Shown: positions 1 through 5,950 of the stretch, piece by piece
Layout of the letters: every line of letters begins with the position of its first letter
Numbering within the stretch: the stretch's first letter is position 1
Source of the DNA: CBDTTM01 sp965363355
Lineage (GTDB): Bacteria > Bacillota > Negativicutes > Selenomonadales > Selenomonadaceae
Direction of reading: 5' to 3'
Assembly: GCA_965363355.1 (NCBI GenBank)
Contig: CBDTTM010000151.1
Location: 1-6,381 of the forward strand
DNA length: 6,381 bases
Notes under the pieces: generated by a model
Seen by the model: only the letters and a program-made list of their open reading frames with translations
Databases searched by the model: none
What the model was told of the DNA's origin: nothing
Translations under genes and position numbers: made by a program

Positions 1-79
1 TAAACATAAGCTTTATTGCCATTTTTTATAAAAATTTAGTTATTGAAGAAGAAAAGTGTAAACTTTTTTTTCGAAAGAA

Positions 80-108
80 TTGCTACTTGTGTCAATGATT
101 GATACAAT
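80..108 (+). promoter_or_regulatory. Sigma-70-type promoter of the regulator-trmB-ftsW operon
   Basis: A -35 box TTGCTA (80-85, 4 of 6 consensus bases) and a -10 box TACAAT (103-108, 5 of 6) are separated by an optimal 17-bp spacer. Transcription would start near 115, leaving a leader of about 65 nt before the ATG at 180. The DNA upstream (1-79) is very AT-rich with A and T runs, which could help polymerase binding. No GG-N10-GC sigma-54 pattern was seen in the leader. Prediction from sequence only. Confidence 0.6.
87..107. promoter_or_regulatory. Candidate operator: 21-bp near-palindrome inside the promoter
   Basis: Half-sites TTGTGTCAAT (87-96) and ATTGATACAA (98-107) flank a central G and are inverted repeats with one mismatched pair (91 against 103). 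The repeat fills the promoter spacer and covers most of the -10 box, the classic place for a repressor to block polymerase. The left half TTGTGTC recurs as a direct repeat at 125-131, just after the predicted start site. A dimeric helix-turn-helix protein is the likely ligand, and the regulator encoded next door (autorepression) is the simplest candidate, which is inference. Confidence 0.5.
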
Positions 109-179
109 ATAGAATACAGAACTATTGTGTCGCGGTATTTTATGGAAGAAAATGACTGCATGTTTAGGAGGATGTCATA

Positions 180-2090
180 ATGATTAGAGAACATCGTAGC
201 AGAGAAAAGCTGGAGGGCTACTATAAGAAATACGTAGAAGAAGGGATGCTAGATCCCAACGTACATCCGTGGGTAGCAGAATCCTGGCAGAAAAGCCATG
301 CTTTACAGATAGGCACGGAAAAGATGTCGACAGAGCAACGGCTTTCAGCAAAAGAATTGGAAGATGCACAGAAAAAAAACAGCAATGCCATTGATTACTT
401 GGGCGTTTTTGTTGAAGATATACGTGAATTTTTTCAAAAGTATAATTTGAGCCTATTGCTTGTTGATGCCGATTGCATGGTGCTTAAAAGCTATTCGCTG
501 CCGTTTTATCAGAAAACTCCGGGGGAAATCGAAGGTGCTCGCGTCGGAATCGAAGATGTAGGAACATCAAGCATCAGTATTGCCTATGAAAGAAAAATGC
601 CTTTTTGGCTGTTTGGACCGGAAATGTGGGTCAAAGAGTGTCAGGCTGGAGATGCGTGTTCGGCGCCGATCCTAGTTGGCGGTGAGCTGGTTTATGTGCT
701 GACTTTAGTGTCAAGCGATCATGAATCATTGCCGCAAGATGCAGTTATTTCCCTGTTGTTGACGATGAAGAATGCTTTAGAGCTCCACCTTCGCCAGTCA
801 CTGCGCATAAAAGCACAGGAAACAATTTTGGATGCAACGCCGTTTGCTGTATATCATGTGATGCCAGGCGGTGACGTTGCTTATGCCAATAAATTAGGGC
901 TAAAGCGTTTAGCTGGCATTGGTGCCAAGAATAAAAAAGATCAGCCGTACATGAATTTGAATGATGTTGTGCTCAATTATCGTCATACACCAATATACAA
1001 AGGGTTTACGGGAGTTCCATCGTATAATAAAGAAGTTACCTGGATAACAAAGGCCAAGACTTATGAAGATATCACGACGGTCGTTCCTTTTGAACGAGAC
1101 TCAGATCAGGCTGTTAGCAGCGTTGTTGCCGTATCGATGCCAATTGAGGATTTGCGTACATTAGTGGCACATGCTGCTGGATATACAGCCAAATACAGTC
1201 TCAATTCTATGGTGGGTGATGGTTCCGCTTTTGCGGCGATCAAGGATAAGGCAGCTAGAGTTGCCCGTAATAAAAATCATGTGCTCTTGCAAGGCGAATC
1301 AGGAACAGGCAAGCAGCGCATGGCTCATGGCATACACCAAGCCAGCCAAAGGGCAGCAGGACCGCTCATATCAATTCGTTGCGGCGATGCTACGCCGGAA
1401 CTTTTGGAACAAGAACTTTTTGGCGTAGTGCTGTCACCAGATGTCAGCCATCCAGGTAAGTTGGAGTTGGCCAGTGGTGGGACTTTATTTATGGATGAAA
1501 TCGAAAAATTGCCAAAATCAATCACACTTTCTTTATCTAAAGCTTTGCAACAACAAAAAATGCGCCGTCTCGGAGAGGCTGTTGAACGCCCAATCGATGT
1601 TCGCATCATCGCTGCTTGCGATAGTGATTTGAAACGTTTGGCTGAACGAGGTTTATTTGAAAAAGAATTTTATGAGATATTATCGAAGAGCGTGCTTCGT
1701 GTTCCGGCGCTTAGAAGTCGGCGCGAAGATATTCCGGTGCTGGTAAATCATATTTTGCTTGAATTGGCCCAGCAGCATCAGATGCAGGAAAAAGTTGTTT
1801 CACCTGAGGCTATAGATATATTGAAAAAATATGACTGGCCAGGAAATATCAAACAGCTTCAGGGTGTTTTAGAATATGCGTTTTTCAATACAGCTGAAAA
1901 TACGATTGGTTCAGAAAACATCAATTTGATGGGAGATATCAAACCAGATAATAAATGGAAAGAAGATAAAGACGTGTTTGTCAAAGCGTGGCAGGCTGCT
2001 GGCGGCAATGTGAGCCGTTTGGCGAACTTACTTAATGTCAGCCGTGTGACACTTTATCGGTATCTCAAGAAATATGAATTAGAAAAGTAA
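180..2090 (+). CDS. AcoR/DhaR-type transcriptional regulator (GAF-PAS-AAA+-Fis HTH) with degenerate sigma-54 activator domain
   Basis: This 636-residue protein has the layout of the AcoR/DhaR group of enhancer-binding proteins. The N-terminal sensory region (about 30-205) includes a SW-x-KS-like motif and a GAF-like segment with VGTSSIS and CSAPI. A PAS-like domain follows (about 212-330), then an AAA+ domain (about 342-570) and a Fis-type helix-turn-helix (about 600-632, VSRLANLLNVSRVTLYRYL). Walker A (GESGTGK, 372-378) and Walker B (LFMDE, 436-440) are kept. After ELFG (412-415) the expected GAFTGA loop is absent: VVLSPDVSHPG occupies a shorter gap. The arginine-finger stretch reads GLFEKEFYEIL (491-501) without arginines, sensor I Asn is Asp481, and the sensor II Arg is Lys558. 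It therefore probably regulates sigma-70 promoters, as TyrR does, with ligand sensing by GAF/PAS; the ligand is unknown. The start is supported by AGGAGG at 166-171, 8 nt upstream. trmB follows after 21 bp. No metabolic target operon adjoins it downstream. Confidence 0.9.
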   Translation: MIREHRSREKLEGYYKKYVEEGMLDPNVHPWVAESWQKSHALQIGTEKMSTEQRLSAKELEDAQKKNSNAIDYLGVFVEDIREFFQKYNLSLLLVDADCMVLKSYSLPFYQKTPGEIEGARVGIEDVGTSSISIAYERKMPFWLFGPEMWVKECQAGDACSAPILVGGELVYVLTLVSSDHESLPQDAVISLLLTMKNALELHLRQSLRIKAQETILDATPFAVYHVMPGGDVAYANKLGLKRLAGIGAKNKKDQPYMNLNDVVLNYRHTPIYKGFTGVPSYNKEVTWITKAKTYEDITTVVPFERDSDQAVSSVVAVSMPIEDLRTLVAHAAGYTAKYSLNSMVGDGSAFAAIKDKAARVARNKNHVLLQGESGTGKQRMAHGIHQASQRAAGPLISIRCGDATPELLEQELFGVVLSPDVSHPGKLELASGGTLFMDEIEKLPKSITLSLSKALQQQKMRRLGEAVERPIDVRIIAACDSDLKRLAERGLFEKEFYEILSKSVLRVPALRSRREDIPVLVNHILLELAQQHQMQEKVVSPEAIDILKKYDWPGNIKQLQGVLEYAFFNTAENTIGSENINLMGDIKPDNKWKEDKDVFVKAWQAAGGNVSRLANLLNVSRVTLYRYLKKYELEK

Positions 2091-2095
2091 GAATT

Positions 2096-2102
2096 AAAGG
2101 GG
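2096..2102 (+). promoter_or_regulatory. Ribosome binding site deciding the TTG start of trmB
   Basis: AAAGGGG lies 9 nt before the TTG at 2112. It supports this non-ATG start, because no in-frame ATG exists near the conserved N-terminal residues. The site sits in the 21-bp gap after the regulator stop codon, consistent with translation from a shared mRNA. Confidence 0.65.
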
Positions 2103-2111
2103 TCGTGAAAT

Positions 2112-2762
2112 TTGCGTTTACGGAAGAAGCCTTGGATTGATGAGGCGATTTTAGATTTTAAGGATTTTGTTTATGATAAAAGCCAGGTTATTGGGGAAGA
2201 GAAAAAAGGCCAGTGGAATACACTTTTTGGACGCACTGCCGATTTACATGTGGAACTAGGAACGGGCAAAGGTGATTTTATCAGCCAGATGGCACAGCGT
2301 CATCCGGAAATAAATTTTATCGGCATCGAAGCCCAGCAGGATGTTCTTTTCTATGCAGCAAAAAAAGTAAAAGAACTGGAATTGACCAATGTCCGTTTAT
2401 TGACTTTTGATATCAATAACATTGAAAATATTTTCAATTCCGGTGAAGTGACTCGTTTTTATGTGAACTTTTGTGATCCGTGGCCGAAGGCAAAACACGC
2501 AAAGCGCCGGCTGACACATGTTCTCTTTTTGGAAAAATACCGGACGCTGCTGCAGGCTGGTGGCAAGCTGTTTTTCAAGACAGACAATAGGCCGCTATTT
2601 GATTTTTCCTTGGAACAATTCGCTGAAGCGGGCCTTGCGGTTGATGCACTGAGCTTTGATTTGCATAATAGTTCGATGACCGATAATATCATGACCGAAT
2701 ATGAACGCAAATTCAGTGGCTTTGGCGAAAAAATCAATCGATGCGAAGTCGTTTTTCCTTGA
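2112..2762 (+). CDS. trmB: tRNA (guanine-N7-)-methyltransferase
   Basis: TrmB transfers a methyl group from S-adenosylmethionine to N7 of G46 in the variable loop of tRNAs, in the cytoplasm. The 216-residue length is normal for the bacterial family. Visible landmarks are the N-terminal MRLRKKPW, the SAM-binding loop VELGTGKGDF (48-57), the acidic end of the next strand in FIGIEAQ (69-75), the family hallmark FCDPWPKAKHAKRRL (120-134), FFKTDN (154-159) and the C-terminal TEYERKF (195-201). All conserved residues appear intact. The start is TTG, chosen because the MRLRKKPW stretch begins there and a ribosome binding site precedes it. It lies between the regulator (21 bp upstream) and the ftsW-like gene (24 bp downstream), probably on one transcript. 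Confidence 0.96.
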   Translation: MRLRKKPWIDEAILDFKDFVYDKSQVIGEEKKGQWNTLFGRTADLHVELGTGKGDFISQMAQRHPEINFIGIEAQQDVLFYAAKKVKELELTNVRLLTFDINNIENIFNSGEVTRFYVNFCDPWPKAKHAKRRLTHVLFLEKYRTLLQAGGKLFFKTDNRPLFDFSLEQFAEAGLAVDALSFDLHNSSMTDNIMTEYERKFSGFGEKINRCEVVFP

Positions 2763-2786
2763 TAGACAGCAGAGGAGGTCTTTTCT

Positions 2787-3959
2787 ATGGTGCCACTGCG
2801 CCAACGGTTTTGGATTAGCGACATGGAAGCGGTGCTGGCCATCATGGTCATACTGATTATCTTAGGTACGATCAATATATTCAGTGCAAGTTTTATCGTG
2901 GCGGAAACGCAATATCATAATCCTTATTTTTTCTTGATGCGGCAGCTGCTTAGCCTTGGTATTGGAATCCTAGCCCTTATATTTTCGATACGCCTTGATT
3001 ATCATCATTGGCGCAAACTGATTCCTTTTGTCATGGTGTTTACGATAGGCGCTTTACTGGCGGTACTTCTTGTCGGCGTGGAAGTCAACGGTTCTAAACG
3101 TTGGCTCGGACTTGGGTTCATGCAGTTTCAGCCTTCTGAGATGGCCAAACTGGTATCGATTGTCATGGCGGCAGCTTACCTTGGACCGCGTATCGATCGT
3201 AATCAAAAAATCACGCTAAAGAATATACCGGCGGTTATTTTTGTGGTCATGGCAGTATTAGTAGAGCTTCAGCCAGATATGGGGACAATGCTTTTGGTGC
3301 TTGGCATACCGATGCTCATGTATATATTGGCAGGGATGGAGACCAAGTGGGTCAGCATGCTGGCCTGCGCCGGTGCCGTCATGGTGATTTTGTTGTCATT
3401 TTTGCAGCCGTATCGACTAGAGCGCATCAAGACATGGTATGATCCATGGCAGTACCAACAAGATCAGGGATACCAGACAGTACAGTCCATGTCAGCCATC
3501 GGTTCGGGTGGATTCTTGGGCATGGGGCTTGGTAAAGGTGTGAGCAAATATTATTATTTGCCGGAAGCACATACGGATTTTGCCTTCGCGATTTTTTGCC
3601 AAGAAAATGGGTATGTCGGAGCGTTCTTTATGTTCTTTTTACTTGTGGCATTAGCTATCTACAGCGGTAAGATAGCCAATCGCGCGGTTGATGGCTTTGG
3701 CCGGATGCTGGCAAGCGGCGTACTCATTCTGATTGTCGGGCAGGCCGTGGCGAATATTTCTATGGTAGTTGGCCTGATACCAGTTGTAGGTGTGCCGCTT
3801 CCCTTTATCAGTTATGGAGGAACCTCGTTGATCCTCAATATGGTCGGGATAGGATTATTGGTCAATGTAGGCTCTTATGCCTCGAAACATCCGGTAGAAG
3901 CGAAAGCTCCTGTTATTGAAGAGATGCCGAGGCATCGATTGCGCTTGGTCAAAAAATAA
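2787..3959 (+). CDS. ftsW: FtsW-like SEDS-family peptidoglycan glycosyltransferase
   Basis: SEDS proteins polymerise lipid II into glycan strands in the cytoplasmic membrane together with a class B penicillin-binding protein; FtsW serves division, RodA elongation and SpoVE sporulation. The 390-residue protein has about ten hydrophobic segments from residue 13 to 363. It carries the family blocks NGSKRWLGLG (101-110), FQPSEMAKL (114-122), LQPDMGT (161-167), GYQTVQSMSAIGSGG (228-242), LPEAHTDFAFA (258-268) with the proposed catalytic Asp264, and PVVGVPLPFISYGGTS (332-347). The NGSKRW and YYLPEAHTDF forms, and the lack of a RodA-style GKG-GTQ stretch, favour FtsW over RodA; the subfamily call is less certain than the family. 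The C-terminal tail is short and basic (RHRLRLVKK). AGGAGG at 2773-2778 lies 8 nt before the ATG. It is the last gene before the terminator at 4011-4067. Confidence 0.92.
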   Translation: MVPLRQRFWISDMEAVLAIMVILIILGTINIFSASFIVAETQYHNPYFFLMRQLLSLGIGILALIFSIRLDYHHWRKLIPFVMVFTIGALLAVLLVGVEVNGSKRWLGLGFMQFQPSEMAKLVSIVMAAAYLGPRIDRNQKITLKNIPAVIFVVMAVLVELQPDMGTMLLVLGIPMLMYILAGMETKWVSMLACAGAVMVILLSFLQPYRLERIKTWYDPWQYQQDQGYQTVQSMSAIGSGGFLGMGLGKGVSKYYYLPEAHTDFAFAIFCQENGYVGAFFMFFLLVALAIYSGKIANRAVDGFGRMLASGVLILIVGQAVANISMVVGLIPVVGVPLPFISYGGTSLILNMVGIGLLVNVGSYASKHPVEAKAPVIEEMPRHRLRLVKK

Positions 3960-4010
3960 TATAGATGTGTTTGTCAGTATAAATTTTTTGAACTAAAGTT
4001 TAGAATTTCA

Positions 4011-4067
4011 GACTATAAAAAACAGCTATTTTTGTGGAGACCACAGAAATAGCTGTTTTTTATAGTC
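4011..4067. terminator. Bidirectional rho-independent terminator between convergent genes
   Basis: Arms 4011-4037 and 4041-4067 are 27 bp long, with a 3-nt AGA loop. Only one position is not Watson-Crick, and it is a U-G wobble in plus-strand RNA but an A-C mismatch in minus-strand RNA. The core stem (CAGCTATTT against AAATAGCTG) is flanked by AAAAAA (4017-4022) and TTTTTT (4056-4061), so it supplies a U tract in both directions. It lies 51 bp after the ftsW-like stop and 23 bp after the end of the deacetylase gene on the other strand, serving both. Confidence 0.93.
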
Positions 4068-4090
4068 TATGTATTGGTGAAAAGCAATGA

Positions 4091-4993
4091 CTACCAGGCG
4101 CTTGGAGTCATCGGCGTAATGACGCCGAAGGTGTAGCCACGATCTTTAAATGTTTTGATGATGGCAGGCAAAGCCTTTACGGTTTCTTCGTGGTTGCTGG
4201 AAGAGTGCATCAGAATTATCGCATGCGTAGCTAGAAAAGGCCTAGCGTCGATTTGGCTGATGACGTTATCGATGAAATCCTGTGCGATTGGATGGTTGGG
4301 TGCAGCATCGGCAGTACTGATGTTCCAGCCGTATTCAAGGTAACCGTTTTTTACTAGGGCGCTGGTAAAAGCGTGGGTAAAGTGTCCCGTAGTTCCGCCG
4401 GGAGCTCGAGTAATGAGAGGGCGGACACCGAGAATTGAAAATAAGATATCATCGGTTTGCTGCATTTGATTGATATAGGCAGCGGAACTTATGTAAAGTT
4501 TTTTGTAATCGTGGTCGTAGCTATGGTTACCAATGGCGTGCCCTTCTGCGTACATTCGTTTTATCATATCTGGATACAAAGCAGCTTTTTGGCCGAGAAC
4601 AAAAAAAGTTGCTTTGATGTCGGCTTTTTTTAATAGATCGAGTATGGCAGGCGTGTTTTTATCATCAGGGCCATCATCGAAGGTCAGATAGACGATCTTG
4701 TCTTCTTTATAGGGTTTGATCGAAGGCAGAACTAGCGGCAGACCGAGCTTTTTTCGTTCGGCAATTGTATGGCGATCGTATACGGGCTGCGTTGGGGTTG
4801 CTGTTTCGAGATTGGAAAAATCATCATTTGCAAGTAAAGGATCTAGTTTTGGCACTGGTTTTGGATTTTCTTTTGCTGGAGCGGTCTGTTGGGGATTGTT
4901 GGCAGGTGGCGTAGATTCTTTTGCAATGGAAGAGCAGCCAGTTGTCAAGAAGAGCAGCAAGAAACTATAAAACAGGAAACGATATATTTTCAT
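4091..4993 (-). CDS. Polysaccharide deacetylase lipoprotein (NodB/PgdA-like)
   Basis: This is a carbohydrate esterase family 4 enzyme, probably removing N-acetyl groups from peptidoglycan or another surface glycan outside the membrane. From the chosen start the protein is 300 residues. It has a lipoprotein signal peptide (residues 1-19, hydrophobic FLLLFLTTG, lipid-modified Cys20), then a Pro/Ala/Asn-rich linker (about 28-72), then the NodB domain (about 98-292). The metal and catalytic motifs are complete: TFDDGP (104-109), HSYDH (157-161), RAPGG (196-200) and the late histidine in ILMHSS (His263). A start 7 codons upstream is possible, but it would put the AGGAGG site inside the gene; the ATG at 4993 lies 6 nt from that site and directly opens the signal peptide. 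It is transcribed alone, convergent to the ftsW-like gene and divergent from the kinase. Substrate not provable from sequence. Confidence 0.92.
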   Translation of the reverse strand: MKIYRFLFYSFLLLFLTTGCSSIAKESTPPANNPQQTAPAKENPKPVPKLDPLLANDDFSNLETATPTQPVYDRHTIAERKKLGLPLVLPSIKPYKEDKIVYLTFDDGPDDKNTPAILDLLKKADIKATFFVLGQKAALYPDMIKRMYAEGHAIGNHSYDHDYKKLYISSAAYINQMQQTDDILFSILGVRPLITRAPGGTTGHFTHAFTSALVKNGYLEYGWNISTADAAPNHPIAQDFIDNVISQIDARPFLATHAIILMHSSSNHEETVKALPAIIKTFKDRGYTFGVITPMTPSAW

Positions 4994-4999
4994 GAATAT

Positions 5000-5005
5000 C
5001 CTCCT
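5000..5005 (-). promoter_or_regulatory. Ribosome binding site fixing the deacetylase start
   Basis: On the minus strand a perfect AGGAGG ends 6 nt before the ATG at 4993. The longer reading frame starting at 5014 would read through this site, so the downstream ATG is preferred. Confidence 0.85.
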
Positions 5006-5006
5006 A

Positions 5007-5026
5007 AAAAGCAAGTCTTTGCTTTT
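5007..5026. repeat. Perfect 8-bp inverted repeat near the deacetylase start site
   Basis: AAAAGCAA (5007-5014) and TTGCTTTT (5019-5026) are exact inverted repeats with a GTCT centre. The repeat lies between the predicted -10 box of the deacetylase promoter (5027-5032) and its ribosome binding site, where a repressor could act. Transcription would start near 5020, so the repeat would not be fully present in the mRNA and a DNA-level role is likelier than an RNA hairpin. Such a short AT-rich repeat could also be chance. Confidence 0.3.
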
Positions 5027-5055
5027 ATTTTAGCACATTGCGTTTTATTTTTCAG
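5027..5055 (-). promoter_or_regulatory. Predicted promoter of the deacetylase gene
   Basis: Reading the minus strand, CTGAAA (5055-5050, 4 of 6 consensus) and TAAAAT (5032-5027, 5 of 6) are spaced by 17 bp. A TG one base before the -10 box gives an extended -10 element. The predicted start is near 5020, about 27 nt before the ATG. Confidence 0.5.
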
Positions 5056-5072
5056 ACTAAATAACGTATAAT
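5044..5072 (+). promoter_or_regulatory. Predicted promoter of the kinase-radical SAM operon
   Basis: A perfect -10 box TATAAT at 5067-5072 has only a weak -35 candidate, TTTATT (5044-5049), at 17-bp spacing. This -35 box abuts that of the divergent deacetylase promoter, so the two promoters share about 12 bp of polymerase contact region. The leader before the ATG at 5104 would be about 25 nt and contains the ribosome binding site AGGGAGG (5089-5095). Confidence 0.5.
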
Positions 5073-5103
5073 AAGAGGAATACGAGTATAGGGAGGTTGT
5101 TAT

Positions 5104-5937
5104 ATGGCAGAGAATAGGCAAAAGCGAATTGCATTGATCAATGATATTACGGGCTTTGGCCGTTGCTCTATTGCGGTTAGCTTACCGTTGATTTCTGCAC
5201 TGAAAGTACAGGCTTGTCCTATGCCTACAGCAATTTTGTCAGCGCATACAGGATTTTCTGAGCATTATATGGATGACTACACCGAACACATGCGGCCGTA
5301 TATGGAAAATTGGCGGGCGCTTGATATAAAATTTGATGGTATTTGCACAGGCTTTTTAGGCTCAGCTGAACAGATCAACATCGTGATTGATTTTTTGAAG
5401 ATGTTCAAGACGTCAGAGACGATGATATTGATGGATCCGGTTATGGGGGATCATGGGAAAATATATTCGTCCTATACGCCGGAGATGTGCCAAGGAATGA
5501 AACGATTGGTTGCTTATGCCGACCTTTTGACACCTAATCTTACAGAAACATGTCAGTTGCTAGGCCTGCCTTATCCGAAAGATGGTTTGGCCAATCAATC
5601 ACAGTTAGAGTCTATGGCGAAGCAGCTTTGTTCTATGGGACCGGGCAGAGTCGTCATCACAGGCCTTTCAGAAGGGGACCAGCTCCATAATTTCATTTAT
5701 GAAAAAGGCAAGCCGAGCCATATTGTCAGTGTTTCGAAGATAGGCGGTGATCGTTCGGGAACCGGCGACGCTTTTTCGGCAATCGTAGCTGGCAGCATAG
5801 TAAAAGGTGAAGATCTTACCGCTGCGGTGCAAAAAGCTGCTGATTTTATCAGCAAATCTCTAGCTTATACAGTGAAACTAGGACTTCCTTGGAATTATGG
5901 AATTTGCTTTGAAGAATTTTTGACCGAGCTGAAATAG
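5104..5937 (+). CDS. pdxK: Pyridoxamine/pyridoxal kinase (PdxK/PdxY family)
   Basis: This cytoplasmic ribokinase-fold enzyme phosphorylates vitamin B6 vitamers with ATP to the 5'-phosphate, feeding the pyridoxal phosphate salvage pathway. The 277-residue length fits the family. Landmarks are the N-terminal strand and substrate loop IALINDITGFGRCSIA (9-24), LSAHTG (45-50), the DPVMGDHGKIY block (111-121), LTPNLTE (142-148) typical of B6 kinases, and the anion-hole and catalytic-base motif GTGDAF (219-224) with Asp222. TGFGRCS and DPVMGDHG match PdxK/PdxY kinases better than the ThiD group, which also acts on pyrimidines. The start follows AGGGAGG at 5089-5095. The radical SAM gene begins 13 bp after its stop, and that gene's AGGAGG site overlaps the TAG stop, so the two are very likely co-transcribed. 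PdxK versus PdxY naming, and preference among vitamers, cannot be settled from sequence. Confidence 0.93.
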   Translation: MAENRQKRIALINDITGFGRCSIAVSLPLISALKVQACPMPTAILSAHTGFSEHYMDDYTEHMRPYMENWRALDIKFDGICTGFLGSAEQINIVIDFLKMFKTSETMILMDPVMGDHGKIYSSYTPEMCQGMKRLVAYADLLTPNLTETCQLLGLPYPKDGLANQSQLESMAKQLCSMGPGRVVITGLSEGDQLHNFIYEKGKPSHIVSVSKIGGDRSGTGDAFSAIVAGSIVKGEDLTAAVQKAADFISKSLAYTVKLGLPWNYGICFEEFLTELK

Positions 5938-5941
5938 GAGG
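5936..5941 (+). promoter_or_regulatory. Ribosome binding site of the radical SAM gene overlapping the kinase stop
   Basis: AGGAGG begins at the second base of the kinase TAG stop codon (5935-5937) and lies 9 nt before the ATG at 5951. This arrangement suggests coupled translation of the two genes. Confidence 0.8.
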
Positions 5942-5950
5942 AATAATAAA

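Noticed and set aside
51..71. AAAAGT-GTAA-ACTTTT followed by a T run, terminator-like
   Set aside because: The stem is only 6 bp and almost all A-T, too weak to call a terminator; no upstream gene end can be recognised in 1-79.
1165..1180. TGGCAC followed by TGCTGG, resembling a sigma-54 -24/-12 promoter
   Set aside because: The GG-N10-GC spacing is not met and it lies inside the regulator coding sequence.
1325..1609. Minus-strand open frame inside the regulator AAA+ region
   Set aside because: Shadow of the conserved Walker and sensor region; composition is not protein-like.
2459..2875. Minus-strand open frame of 138 codons across trmB and ftsW
   Set aside because: It is antisense to two well-supported genes, has no ribosome binding site and no recognisable domain.
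3989..4010. Small inverted repeat CTAAA-G-TTTAG after ftsW
   Set aside because: Short and AT-rich, with no T tract; the strong hairpin immediately downstream explains termination.
4994..5014. Seven-codon N-terminal extension of the deacetylase
   Set aside because: It would contain the AGGAGG site and place charged residues (LFRRIF) ahead of an already complete lipoprotein signal peptide.
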